From assembly GCF_949628265.1 (NCBI RefSeq), contig NC_088790.1, positions 9,366,545-9,430,544 of the forward strand: 64,000 nt of DNA. The letters run 5' to 3'. The notes beneath the pieces are model-generated. The model ran no database searches. It was not told the origin of the DNA and worked only from the letters and a program-made list of their open reading frames with translations. The translations under genes were made by a program, and so were the position numbers. Origin of the DNA: Cloeon dipterum (lineage: Eukaryota > Arthropoda > Insecta > Ephemeroptera > Baetidae). This document shows positions 35,737 through 49,828 of this stretch, one piece after another. Positions within the stretch are counted from its first letter, which is position 1. Every line of letters begins with the position of its first letter.

Positions 35737-35923
35737 ATGGGGCGTCCCAAGAGTCGGACAGCCTGGCGCCGCACGGTGCTGCCGTTGCTGTTGCTGCTCG
35801 TGCACGCCGCAGGGGGCAGCGAGTTCCCTGAGCGCGAGTGTTGTGACCCCGTGTACCCTCTGGCCGCGCCGCCCTCGTCAACCACCCCCTACCCCTCTGT
35901 GCCAACGGCCACCGGACGTGCTG
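35737..35923 (+). CDS. First coding exon of a secreted or membrane protein (unidentified)
   Basis: AUG 35737 opens 62 codons plus one base and ends at a consensus donor, G|GTGAGT, after 35923. The start MGRPKSRTAWRR is positively charged, then TVLPLLLLLVHAAGG is a classic signal-peptide core with a likely cleavage near AGG/SEF. The mature start FPERECCDPVYP has an adjacent Cys pair and is followed by a Pro/Ser/Thr-rich linker. A phase-1 junction after a signal exon is typical of extracellular modular proteins. I do not recognise the family. No downstream exon was identified within the window, so the first intron probably exceeds 28 kb. The two upstream AUGs suggest translational control. Confidence 0.65.
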
Positions 35924-38900
35924 GTGAGTGTGGACACTGCTTTGGGCTAAAATCGAGAGTGATTGAACAGCTCCTTGCATGTTGTTGTTTTACAGATATG
36001 ACCATTCTCCTTTATTTAATGTTTACATTACTATTCAAAGGGTTTTTGCTCGACCTCCTGTATGAAATGTCAGACTAATTATTCGTCTGAAAACAACAAT
36101 TTTCCACTTGGAGGGAATTTTTGATTGATGACTTCCCGCGCAGGTCGAATCTTGACCGTTCGGGCCTCTAACCGTTGACAAACCACCCGGCAGCATTTAC
36201 AAATTGCACTCACTTGCGAAGTTTGTTTTGCGAAAGAAACTGGAGCGGAGCCCGCCTCGTGGAGATTGTCATCAAACTTTCTTTCGCCTTTCTTTCCTGC
36301 CCGAATGACTCGCAAACAGGCGAGAACAAACTTTATTTGCCGGGCTTTTGTGCAGCACGACGGAGGACGCTTAAATAGTCACGATTTTTGCTCTCGGGCA
36401 AAATTCGGCAGCGTGTGTGCGTGCGAAAATCGATCGGCGTGACAAGCGAGATAAAGAACATGATGAATATGGGCCACAAAAACATAATATTCGAGAACAC
36501 ACACCATTGTTTTTCATTTGCCACCGGCACTAATGACTTTTTAAACGCCACATGAATGAATTGCTGTGCTAGAAAGATGAAATCTTAAATTCAGATTCAC
36601 TCTCTTTGCACAAAGGATAATATTTTGAATCATGGGTGGGTGTAAGTAATTTTATTTTAAATCTAAAGAAAGAATGTGTCGTTGGACAGACTGCACCAAT
36701 AAAAAATAATTTATCTAGACGCCTTTTATTGTTCCTTATAACACTTATTACCAACAAAATCATTCTGTCCTATTTGCATTAATTTGGAAAACTATGTTTA
36801 GCAAGAGAACTTAGCGCAGGTTTGTTGAGTATAAAGAAATTTGAAAATAAATACATGCTTGAGGTATTTATTTCACTGAACTAAATTAAAATCAAACGTA
36901 TAATTCATTAAATGAGTGAATATATCGTATACATCAAATCATACTTTGATAAATTATGGTTGGTGTTCCGCATCAATATTTTAATCACTGCGAAATAATT
37001 TCATGTTGATTTATGTATTTCAAAACAAATAAACATGGACAAGTTTATGAAAACATTAATTTTCAAAATTATTATTCCTCTAATTCATGATTATATTAAA
37101 TAGCTGCATGACTACATATAAAACTATGTACAAATCCTAATTACGTAATGAGGTGATTGGTAATTTAGTGCAGCAGGAAATTTGGTGAATAGTTCAAGTG
37201 GTTTTTAAAGAACAGAGCTCTAGAAAACGCTAGAGTTTGTTGCGTAAGGAGGTAATGGAGCGCTTTTCAGCTCGGATTTGCATCGATATGTGCGAACACA
37301 CTTATTTGCTAGCTCCTTTTGCACGGGCTGCAAACAATAAATGTCGTCGAGTAAGCACCGTCTGATCCAATTACCGCTGTTGCCACTTTTCCAGCAAAGA
37401 CAATTTTCTGAAGCCCCGGTAGCAAGCCAGCCAACCAAGCGATTTTTTTCTGCTTTCACCCCGCTCACGCGTCGGCTGCTCAGGTGCGCCAAAAATTGTG
37501 TGCCCGAGTTGCGACTCGAGGGTCCTCCAACTTTTCGCGGCCGAAATGATCGGAAAAGTTTTGCATTTCCACGGACTAATCAACGGGGGAAACTTTCCCA
37601 CTCACGAATCCCCACCTCGCTCGCCAAAGTGCAACTGGTCTCAAGCAGCACACCAACCCCGCCGACCAAACAAGATTTTGATAGCAAGTGTTTGGTCAGG
37701 AACACTTTAGACGTCAAAGTTCCAAGTGTTATTAAAAATTTCCATAGAAAAAGTTGGAATTTTCATCATTTTTTATTTGGATCTTCATAATTCATAATAC
37801 AATTTTCAGGCTTCATTTTTTAGCGTTTTCCAAAAGTAAAAACAATTATATAGATTGTGCACTTTATTTCTTAATTCACAGGAAATCTTGAAACCTTTTA
37901 AAAAGTAAAGAATATCCTCTAATTATAAGGATGTCGTTATTTTTCATAGTTTAAAAGCAAAAATCAACGATAATCATATATCTCAATTTTTTTTAACTTT
38001 TCTCTAATCTAGTGATTACACAATTTAAGCAGTTGATTTTCTCTTCAAGTAGTTCATAGAACACCATTTATAACGTCCTTTGCCGTTTTAGTGCTTGGTA
38101 AAGGTTTACTGGCCAAAATTATTAAGTCACACGTCCTATTTTTTCTTGGCTGGATGGTACAAATTTGTTAATTATTTTGCTAATATTTTTCAGATAAATA
38201 GAGCTCAAAAAATTAATTATGATAAGCAACCTCAAACGACTGAAAGTACAAGCAGTCTAGGCATTGTCTGCTGTCGAGACTTGTGTCGCCGTAATTAATC
38301 ACATGCTATAGCTACTTTTTATCCGCACCGAGCAAAATCAGATCACGTTGCCGCTGCGGCTGAGATTTGCATATAAATATATTGCACAATCGCTTGCTTT
38401 TGTCCTCGCCAGCGTCACCATAGCGTGCATATATACAGTAGCAGGATGAGTATAGTCGTCATGGAAATGCATTTTTATGGTTCTGACATTGGCACTGCTC
38501 GTTATGTTGATTGCAAATTGCAGCGGTTGTGCATTTTTGTCCGCGAGAAAGAGGCTGCCAGCGAGAAAAACAACTCATTTGATCCAATTTTTCTTCTGGC
38601 AAAAAATGGGAGAATTCTTGTTGGTCTCGAAAATGACTAGACAAGTTGTTTCATTTTAATCAGCAGGAGAAAAATTAACTGATTAAACATGGAAAGTTGT
38701 TAAAAAAGAGTTGGACAGGAAAAAGATAGCGGCTCGATTACTGATCATCACTATAACTCTAGAAAAATAATAATTAAACCACAAAGAATAATTTTTAAAC
38801 TATGGTTGTAGCTTGTTTTGTTAATGCAAGAGCTTAGTGGAATTTCATTCGCTGTAGATTTATTTCCCCTCCAAGCGCACGATTAAACAGTTCAGCTTTT

Positions 38901-39559
38901 TGAATTATAATTATTTCACCCTATCCGTGTTCATTAAGTTGGGCCAAGAGAGTCGAGTTGAGCTTGATATGCGCCATGAAGGTTGAAAGAAAAGAACCCG
39001 TTCCGCGTGCTGCAGCAATTTTCGCCCAATTAAAGCAATTATCCGGCAGGACACATTCGTCGTCCAAGATTACTAAACGACCGTGAGTATGCACCCTTTC
39101 ATTTTCCAAGTGGGTGGTGTTGGTGAGCCAATTACTGACTTGTCGCGGCGCATACCAAACAGTGGCAACTAACTTTTTCAATACTGCACGAACTGCCAGC
39201 GACGGCGCATATTTGCCAAAGTATGTATATAAGCTATAATATCAAAATAGAACGAACGAGTGCGCGAGCGTATCATTGAGCGCTGCAAAAGTTTCAGCTC
39301 TGAGAAATTCGCACATCTGCCGCTCGATCGGCCCCATAAAAATGCACACTCAGTTCGATTTTATCGCCAGAGAAGTGTACAAGAGAAGTATTGAAATAAA
39401 TAAACGGGGTCACTAGCGAATCGGCCGCCACTGTATTTTCCACGGCAGCAAACGTAGAAGCTTTGTCCCACTCCTTTTTTGCCTTATTTAATCGGGGTTC
39501 TCGGAACAACGCGAGAAATTCTTCCTTCGAGAACATGGCTTTTGGCCAAAAGTCGAGAG

Positions 39560-39589
39560 CACACACACACACACACACATACACACACA
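39560..39589. repeat. AC microsatellite (interrupted)
   Basis: About 30 bp of AC/CA units broken by one T at 39580. Confidence 0.9.
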
Positions 39590-42500
39590 ATCGTCAAAGG
39601 AACAAGAAACTGACTCGACACTCTGGCGCGGGCAGAAAGTCGTGTTTTTGCTTCACACGTCGGACTGACCGTGAAAAGTGCTTGTGCTGGTATAATTCCG
39701 AGTTCTCCCAGAGTCGCCTTTATTTTTACTGGCACTACAAAGTAAATTTTATAATACAGACCAATTACAAAGTGGAAGTCTGGAAGTGAAAAATGAATCA
39801 ATGTTCTATACAGTGAGAAAAATGCTCGTGTTTGGTGAAAATTTCTATCATAACAATGTTTTTTTTTTATAAACCAACATCATCAAAAATACGGAGGAGA
39901 ATAAATTTATTATTTTCTTGAACAGCAGATTTATTTCGACGGTTTCTCATTCCCTAGCAGCAGATTCTACTTTCTCAACAATCTTTCTGATCTTTGCCAG
40001 AACTTTTGCCAGACAGACGAGTGGCGAGAATTCGAATGGAAATTATGCGCAATACTTTCAGCAAAACTACCATAAACAACACGCGCAGCCGGCCTAACTT
40101 TTCGTTATTGTTGTTGCATGCTGAAAGCCTCCTCTAGATTCTTCGCGGACTCGTCATTATATAATTATTAAAATTGATAAATCATATTTTAAAAGGTTGA
40201 AAGGTGAGAGCCTCGTCAACTTTTACCCTGCAATCACTCTATTCTTTGCAAGCTGGATATTGATAGCTCCAATGACGGGCCAGCACACTAATAAATCCCC
40301 CGTGATTGATGGGCCAGTACGCCGACAATGCATAGACACGTACCAGCTCAACATCTTGCACCATGGAGTAATAAAAATGTTTTTTCTTTTTATTTACAGT
40401 CAACAATCTTCTCTTCATTCTTTTATACGTTTAAAGCAAGCCAAATTGTAAATAAAATGCGCTCCGCTCGATAAAATTTAATGGCAAACGAGTAATTTGA
40501 AGTTAAATTAGTGAAAATAGAATGACCTCTTTCGCAATAACAACAACGTACGCGGCAGTGTGATTCTAATTTATTTCTGCTCACACAACACAACAAAAGC
40601 TGATTTGAATACCTACAGGCGGGTTTTCTCATCATTAGAAAAAACGTGCTGCGGAAAATAGGGCGCGTTCATATACATATCAATGATATCGACGTTTATT
40701 CACTCACGCGCGTCAGAGTAAAATGCACGCTCGCCTAATTCACGTATTGTGTGAGGCAGCGCGCGAGTGTGTCTAAAATAAGGCGGCAAAGGTAGAGTGG
40801 GATCGATTTTGCGGCTCTCTCGTGCCGCACGTCGCCGAATAAAGAAGCAAGCGGTAGGGTATGAGGGAGGGCATGCTCGCCGTTTTAACGACCCAGCCGG
40901 CGAAATGTCATTCAGCGTGAGAATCTCATTAAAATTGCACGACAATGCTGGCAAACAGGCCGAAACACACTCATTTGACGATGGAATTTTCGAGACCACG
41001 TGAATTAGTTATGAGTCAATGGTTTTAATCAGACTAGCTGCGTTCAAACTTTTCGTTCAGGATGCTTTCGCTTTGTGGCCGCATTGTGCCAACCGATTGA
41101 TTTTATCAACGTTAGTGAGCAGGCTATGAAAAAGGAAACAGTAACTTTAAATGAAATGATATCGCGCGATGATTTTTGTATCAAAAAATACGAATAATTT
41201 ACGACGATTTAAATTTAAAATTATTTTATTTGTTCCCAGCATAAAGTTTGAAGCCGACTTAAATAGTCAGTATGGGTTAACCCATTTTTCCAACAATTTT
41301 GAGAAAAGTAAAGACATTTTTGTGTGCTTTGCCTTCCATTGGTAACTACCAAAACGTTTTTATGTGTTTGGCTTGAAATAATAAATAAAAATTAATGATT
41401 AATTCCTTTAAAATATTCTACGTTAATTTATTTTAGGCTTAGGAATCTGAGTTCATTCACATTCTCCATGCTCTAAAAACCACTTTAAAATTTGCTGCAA
41501 AGCACAAAGGGTTTTCAAAATCTGCTTACACAAGAATAAAAAATACTATTTAATAGGTGTTATAAAAAAATCAAGTCGAACCTGATTTTTCTCCAATTTT
41601 TGAGAATTTGGAATTGGAGGCGGTTTACACTACAAAAACGTAAAATAAACTGTTTCTTGTTCTAGAATGTAGCAACTTTTAAATGTCTGTCGAAACTTCT
41701 GGTACTGAAATTTTTATAGAATAATAATTTATCCATTTCGTGCGGTTTTTAGGTGTTCAGAAAGCTGTACATGTGAATTAGACGGAAAGGGTTGATAAGA
41801 TGTTTTTATGATATGGAGGGCAGTTCAAGTTTTAATTGCGCAATTTGTGCTTATTTGGTGCTTAAAAGTTAATCGAACGCATTGAAAAAAGTTAATCGTC
41901 CTAGATTCCTAACCCAGATAATTGTTTTTAAGTGAATTGCGTCTTGTTTTTCTTTTGAATGACATTCAGGCAGCATTGTGCGAAATTCATCGTTCATTGT
42001 TGGGGAAAAAACAAAAATCACACTTCTAAAATTTCAATTTTTTTTAAAAAAAATAACGAATTAACAAGGATTGTATGGAAGGAAAAAATAAATATGAAAT
42101 AAAATAAATGTTGCTGTCAAAGCCTTGTGGAAGAAAAAGTCCCAGACAAAGTTCTAGTAGGTCACATCCAACTCAACTTGGTAATTCTTTTATTCAACTT
42201 AATTGTTAAGTTATATAAAAGAAGGGACCAGTGTGACAAATGCGTTGAATGCCAGTAGAGAAATAATGAGGCTCATGAATACTCAAGCGAAGTGACTTCT
42301 TGCAATTTCCATTAGACGCTCCAGGCGCATGTAGACTCTCAAATTGCCATGCACTCGCGAACACGCAATGCAAACACAGTGCTAAAATCAATTAGCCGCA
42401 ATTGGGCTTAATTAAATTGCGGTTGGTGCAAAATCAATCAACTTCAAGGGCAATTGGCGCACTTTGCGACTCATTCTGACGCTGTTTGACCCTCGGATAG

Positions 42501-45500
42501 AGTGATTTTGTCCTGCACTGGAGATGGCACAGCTGAAACGCCGGTGACCAATCAATCATTTCTTACGGCAGATGCGTCACCTTTTGCCCTTCCAGAGTCT
42601 GCGTCTGGCCAAGGAAAATTAGATTCCTATTCAATTAGCATCCGTCTTATTTTCCCATAAACCAACTTCCAAAAAAATGAATCCTAGAAATTGTTCGTGA
42701 TCCTTTGGTCGAGTTCACAATTTCGGGTTAAGATGGAAAAGGTGGCTTGCCTGCGTTGGGAAATAAAATGGGTCAGTGGTCAGTCGATAAAACTCGGCCT
42801 GCCAACGACAAAATCGCCTTTTGACTGGCCGCGTATGAAATAGTAATTTCTGTCTCGAGATAAGCATCTAGCAAGTCGCATGTCAGCCACGAGGAAAACT
42901 AATACATTGGGGCTATTCGTGGCACGGCAGTGTACCAATTTTTTTTTTAAAGAATTGTTCGACGTGTAGTTGAGCATAACAAACAAACAGCGCGTGTCTA
43001 AAATTTCAGGCTTCGGTGAAAAAATAATTCTTCAGCTCACTTTTTATCTCGGCTTCACATTTGCACCTAGGGAATCCGAGAAGAATTTACGAATAGCCCC
43101 TTCGTTCATGTCGATAATTTATGTATGCCAAGCTCAAAAGCCTCGTAGTCGTTTACTTTTTTCACGCGCGAACCACTCGATGGCTTGGCTCGCCGGAAAT
43201 GTTGAAAAGTGCACGCGCATAGAGAAAATAAACAGACATTAAGCCGCACGCCATTACTTTGACAATAGACTTCCTGGAACCAGGTTGTCGCATTACTTAA
43301 AAGAACAGGGAAAGTCAAAGGAATTGCCGTGGTAATGACCAAACAACATTGAGAGCACAAAACGGTCAAAGTGGGCAACGAAAGTAAACAAATTAGTTCT
43401 TTTATTAGAAGTTTGTTTCGAAAAAAGTTGTTAATAACTAGTTTTGACTTATCACAGAACATTAAAAATTCTAAGAAAGCTATCTGGTTAAGTTCAGGCC
43501 TGATTTTGATGTTTGAAAATTAATTTTTACCAATTGCAATTAATTATTGTTAGAGGAAAAATCCCTCCATGCCGCTCTATTTTGATTCTGAGTTTTAATG
43601 GAAAAAATTGGAGGTAGTTTTTCAGTTTGATTTTTAATTTAATTTTGTTTAAACCACCTATGACTTTCTTTTCTGAGAATTGATTAAGAACAATATACAA
43701 TTCCTTCAACAGCTTTCTCAAGGCAAGGATGATCTCTTTCAATTCAAAATATTCTACTATACTAATATTTTTATTCCATTAATACGACATATTTCTTGTC
43801 AAAGCAATTGTTTCTAAATTTAGTTATAAAAACAACATTCAATGAAAATCAACACACTTGAATCAAATTATATCAAAACTCTATTCATTAGATTATTCTT
43901 CAAGTTTTTGAAGGAAACCCCTTTTGCAAATGTAACAAATTCGTTTGAACTACTCAAGCTAGTAACTGATTCCATCCTACATTAAAAAAGCTTGAAAAGA
44001 TCTTTGTCGTGTGTGTGGTGTGCTTGTGAAACGAGGTCAGCAGCACGCACTCAAGAACTGCAGGAGGCTTGCTGTTGAGTCCGTCGAGTGCTGCAACGCA
44101 CTCCACAATATGACGTTAAAAAGAAGTTCTCGCGAGCACACTTGATTTGTAAACATGCGTTTTAATTGCAGTTCTGCCGGTGTTACAGCCTACGTGGGTG
44201 CGCATGGATGGAAATAGAAAACCAGTCGTGTTCCCTCACACACCTGCCTGTAGGCGAATAAAAATTATTTACGGCCGCGCGCCGCATTATTGAGTTATGC
44301 AAACACGTAAAAGTGTGTCTGAGCTGAATTCAACGAATCGTGCGAGAACGCCGATATCGGAAGGACGCGGGGGAACTACAACAACGGCTATTTAGGTGGC
44401 ATTTAAGGCCTTTTCCTCATGTGACATTTTCAATGCTTACTGTGGGTCAGCTGAAAATGTCTTAAATTTTCTTTGGAAGTTAAAAATATAATGTGAACTT
44501 GATTTTTCTTTATTTTAGAAACCCACAGGATATCTTAATACTCTGACCAGCTCGATCAGTTAAATATTTGCAAAATTATGACTGGCACACTTTCCGCTAT
44601 TTCATCAACACAAAATTTGATCGCAAAAATGGGAAGAAATACAGACGCAGAACACAAAGAAAATCTTTGTTATAATGAAAGCCATTCTAATCAACACAAA
44701 TCATAAATATAAGTAAAATAAATTTACAGTTAGCCAAGCTCTGCGTGGAAATTAATTTAGAATGGATAGCAACAGTAAATTTTTGAGAGGAAAAAATTAA
44801 ATAACAAAATTTCATTTCTAGCTATAACCATCCTTAATTAACTTCCGCGCAGATTTTAGCAAGTCGTTGATTTTTAATGTCATAGACCATAAATTACCTC
44901 TGTATATTTCTTTTTTTCTTATGTTAATTTATAAGATATTATTCGAATATTACTTAATTAAATATTAAATACATACCGACAAGAGTGGAAATGCATGAAA
45001 AGCATAAGAAAATATCATGAATTTTTTTTCTTGCAAAGAATTCCAACAACAGTTGAGATATCTTAAATTTGGCTCTTTTTCTATCTTCCTTACTTTTATA
45101 AAAGCTGTAAATGTCATAAAAAATTGAAGTAAATTTATAGGAATTAGTTGCTAGCTCTAATTTTCAATTAAATTCTTGTGCTTTATTTATATAATCTAAA
45201 TTTTTCAAATGTTTCAACTAAAACTTAAAAAGTGGCAATTGCTTCAAGAAAACATTTAAATAATGTTTGTTGAAATGACTACCATGGTTCATGGTTGGTC
45301 AAACAGAATTTACTAACGTGAATCAAGCAAAACTAATTAGAATTATATTAAACAAATATTAGATTTGTATTATTTTTAGTAGAGGTATCAAACTAGAACT
45401 GCCCAAAAATCTACAAATAAACAGAGGTGCCTACAGCATTAAACAAAAAAATTGTCAGTAAAATGAGACCTCCAACACCAAAATTTAGATCATTTCCATT

Positions 45501-48500
45501 CTCAATTTCTCACTTTGCGACCGTTGCTGCTTTTTGCAAAGTTTCATTCTACCCAAACGAAAAAGTTCGCCAACCACAACAAGCATTTGCGCACGAATGC
45601 AAATTCAAGCTGGAAATTAGATTTCCATCAATTAGCCAATCAGCGGCGGAAGCAAATACGCAGCAGCGGCGAAACTCGGGGAAAACGGCGCCAATTAAGC
45701 GGTCGGATTTGAAATTCAAACGGCGCGGTGTTCCCTTCGCAGACGTGTCGTCCGCCTTTTTACTGCAACCGCCGCTTTCAGCAGTGGCGACGGCAACAAC
45801 AACAACAAGATGATGATGATGTGCTCGCCCGCCTCCCAGACGTGCTGCTCGCAGCTAAACGGCCAGATATTTTGCGCCCGCTTTTTCCACCAGCGCCGAA
45901 TCGTTTTCTCGCGCACAAAACACTCTCTTTCCGACGCAGACGATTGCTTTTCGCCACTTTTGCGGCCTGCCGTGAGTTACTCCCGATATTTCGCAGCCGT
46001 GATGCAATTTCCACGCCCGACAGCCGCATGCGGGCCAAATTGCAACCGCAGACCGACAACTTTTCTGACAAATGGCCCCTGGTGAATCGGCGCACCAGAC
46101 AAAAAGGTCGTAAAATTTGTTCAGCCTGCTTTTACGATCGAAATATAATTCGAGCGAACCAAATTTTAAATTAAACAAACTTTGCTGCTCGATCACGATT
46201 AAAATGCGTGGACAAGGAAGGTACGGGGTATGCAACCTGCTTGACCCATTTGCCCGCCGGCACAGCATCATCAATACCAGACAATACAAAATTTAAGTCC
46301 CCTCCTCTCAGATTGCAATAATTGCTTACTCTTTCACTTTGTGGATTTCCTGTATTGTATGCAATTAAAATAACAACATGCTAGTCCACAAGAAAAACAG
46401 AAATACACTTGCAGGTCATTTTAAGAAATTAAAACTTATCGAATGGCTCAGATCTACGGGGATTAATTCAGATATCTCTGCCACTTTACCTAAAATTTAA
46501 AAAGTACAGCATTTGCAGCCGTCAGAAAGGTACAAGGGAATTTTCCCTCTAGAATTCACGTGCTAGGCTAACTTTAACCATAAATTTGGGTATATTTGTT
46601 CTAGTGAGTTTGCACATTTTTAGAGTTTTATAAAGGGTTAAGTGTCAATTTTTAAGCGTTTAATAAATTTACTCTTAAGATCAATAATGCATATTTCCAA
46701 TCTCTCCTTAAACAGCAATTTTCAGCGTAGGTCTTTCCTCCTTTTCATGAAAAGTGTATTATGTAATTATATAATAAACGTTTCCAATACCAACATAATT
46801 TTTTTGTGGTTTTAGTAGTGACAATGACGAATATCATATTCAACTTTTACAAAATGTCACTTTGATTTTTTTATCAATATCACAACTAATTAAAATTAAA
46901 AAAATTGATTATGTATTATTTCCCACGGTATATTTCTGGTTAAGACAAAAATCAAATAACTTCAGTAAAATCGATTCAGAACCAGCAATGGAAAAAATAT
47001 CCACAAATTCCTCTATTTATTTATATTCAATGAAATTGAAGAAAAATTTAAAGGGTGCATGCAAGAAACGAAGAAACTCCCATTTTTTCTCGTCATTGGG
47101 GCGTGTCTCCTTCGCTGGAGCCCAAGTTCCGATCAGGAAGTGGTGCCGAAAGTATTACAAACACAAGTTGGCGCTCATTGCATGGGAAGCGTGTGCCATC
47201 CCGAAATAGATCGGAGTTGCGTGCGAGGAGGACGATCGGCGTCGACTCGGCCAGCGGCGGCGAACCGGTATTTATCTACGGTGACGTAACAAAGTCACGT
47301 GTGTTGGCGTTTGTTTTCGCTGTCCTGGCGGCCAGGCGTGCAGGCGGTGGCGGCGGCAGGGCGAATCGTTGCGATTGCTCACAGATTTTCCGGCAAAGCC
47401 GCTCCGCCAGAGTAATTACCCCGGCCGCTTTTCCGCAAAGTCGCTCTGGCACGCCAAGTGCGCGCGTCATTAGACCGATGGAGCGAAAAACGTGTGCTGA
47501 TAAATTATTCATTCATCGGCAGGTAGAAGGATTCGCGGTGGCGGTGCAAGCTCTCGTTCCTATTTATCCCGAGACATTTGCATTTCCATTTGTTTCTGCT
47601 GCCATGATAAATCCGCTCGCTTAGCTCGATTCGCCGCATTTCCCTAAGCTTATCGCGCGTTTGATCGCGCAAGGCATGTTTAATATCGAAGCTCGCAACT
47701 CGTTTTTAATTCGCTCGCAATTTGAATTTCAGAGCAAACACAGCCATTCAATTAGAATGGTAATTGCTAGCTGGATTTGAAAGCAGAGACTTGATTTGTT
47801 TGCACCAGCTCTGACATTCCGCGTTTGTTGACGTTGGAGGCTCGATTTCATTCCATTAAGTGCAGCCCTTGACGAGCGGTTTCACGCTTACAGAATTTTA
47901 TGCTCACTCTGTGGTTCGGTTCATTATAAAACTCCTGGAAAATGTAATAAATCGAAAATTAGTTTCAATTGAGTTTTCTTCCAACAAAGAAATTTTATGA
48001 AGACCCGAAAACAATCATTCTCTACTTTGAAAATACTTAAACACTTGATAAGTTGGTTTAATATCAGTTGCATAGCGATTTTTTGTCCTGCTGATCAAGA
48101 TGGTGTTTCCGTGTATTCAACAAGAATGCCAACATTTACATTAATATTAATTTTTGTTGCCTTGTCGACGGTCAGATTGACTTAAACACCGATTAGAGAA
48201 ATGTTAAGTAAGGATGTAGATTTATAGTAGCAAAATTACAATTTTAATCTTTATATAATATAACATCGAGTTTTTCAAGTCCTGTACCCTGATGGTGGGG
48301 TTTAAAAATGATCTGTACGAATTTATTTGAAATATTTTCCTATAAATTAAAAATACAATAGTTCTGATTTTGTTTATTTATTTATTTTACGAAGTAGAAC
48401 AAATGTTCAGCAACTCAATACTTTTGCACGTTTATCTTACAACGGGAAACAAATAATTGGAAAGAATGGATTATGAACTGAATGGAATATGAACCTCATT

Positions 48501-48706
48501 TTGCAACAAACTCCATGCGAAGTTTTGTAGAACAACACCAGTTTCCACAGCGACAAGCTTCCATTGAGAGGCACGTAATCCGCAAAACCCTCTTTTACAA
48601 GTCGTGCAGATAAATGCATGCGCTCGGGGGCGAAAGTCGCTTGTCCAGCAGTGCCTTCAAAGCGGCCGCCATGAAATATAATTATATGTATGTATAATTT
48701 ACACCG

Positions 48707-48728
48707 GAGAGAGAGAGAGAAAGAGAGG
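48707..48728. repeat. GA microsatellite
   Basis: About ten GA units with one AA interruption. Confidence 0.85.
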
Positions 48729-49791
48729 TGGCGCCTGGCAAAGAAAAGCAATTGAAACAAGGCGAGCGAGACAAAGGACAAAAGCAGCGGGCGAATTTAC
48801 ATACACACAAATTGCATTGTCAAAAAACGCCGTCGAGGTGATGAGAGCCTTCATACGCTAGACGGCCCACTCGATCAATCGATATGTGTGCCGGCCGACC
48901 CATTCATAAAGGTGCGCCACATGCAAGGGCCACTTAATATTCCACCCCCTCCCTCTCGTGCCTCTAAATAAAAATATGTATAAGCGCTGCTAGCAGTTGT
49001 TGTGAAACGCTACGCTGAATTCCGTCACAATAACTTTTTAGGGAGGTGGCCATAGCAGTAGATATCCAATTCAAGAATCACTTGGCTGATGTTTTACTTT
49101 GCGACCATTGTATAAACATTGATTCTTCCATTTGTGGAGTAAATCCACCGCATGCTTAAAATCGACGAGAATTTTGATGTGCATTTTATTATGTTACTGC
49201 GAAAAGGGATTCTTACAACTAATTTTCCTATGCGCGATATGAACCACGATGGAATAATATAATTAGAGTACTACATTTTATTAGATGGAATTTCTTCTCA
49301 TGCTTGGTTTGAGCCGCATCGCGATTTTATATGCACTTCTTCTAAGGAACTAGCAGCTTTTTAAGACTTTTCCGTTTCCGCGTACCACTTCAATTAGTGA
49401 GAGTGGTTACTTTCCAAGCTCATAATCAAGAAAGTCTGGAAAATATGAAAAGCATCTAATGCAAGGAGAGGAAAACGTCTGTTAAAGAAGTTTCTGCCCG
49501 GCCTTTCCGTGAACGTAAATGCTTTTCTCAAAGCCACCCCGTTTCCGAGAGCTTTATGGCCGTCAATCGGAAACTTTGTTCAATATCAATTAGGTGGACA
49601 CGCGGATCAATTTTCCGTGTTGGGCAATGTTTGTCAGAGGAATTGCCCGGCGCATAGAATGCCGTTACGAGGAATTTGAATCACAAGGAAAGCCGACAAA
49701 AATGGCGTCACGTGTTCGATTCATGCTCGCGATTGTACACACAATTCTATTCGCCCGCAGCAACAGAATGACGGGGCGCTTGCAATTCAAT

Positions 49792-49828
49792 CGGCCGGCC
49801 GATAATTAATTAACTGAGCGGCCGGCCG
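49792..49828. repeat. Paired CGGCCGGCCG palindromes around a TAATTAATTA core
   Basis: CGGCCGGCCG at 49792-49801 and again at 49819-49828 flank a 17-nt AT core containing TAATTAATTA, a double homeodomain-type site. Each flank is itself palindromic. Possible regulatory site. Confidence 0.5.

Noticed and set aside
47055..47624. 189-codon plus-strand open frame
   Set aside because: It lies in a GC-elevated island where stops are rare, with overlapping frames on both strands, no signal, domain, or sensible composition, and no splice context.
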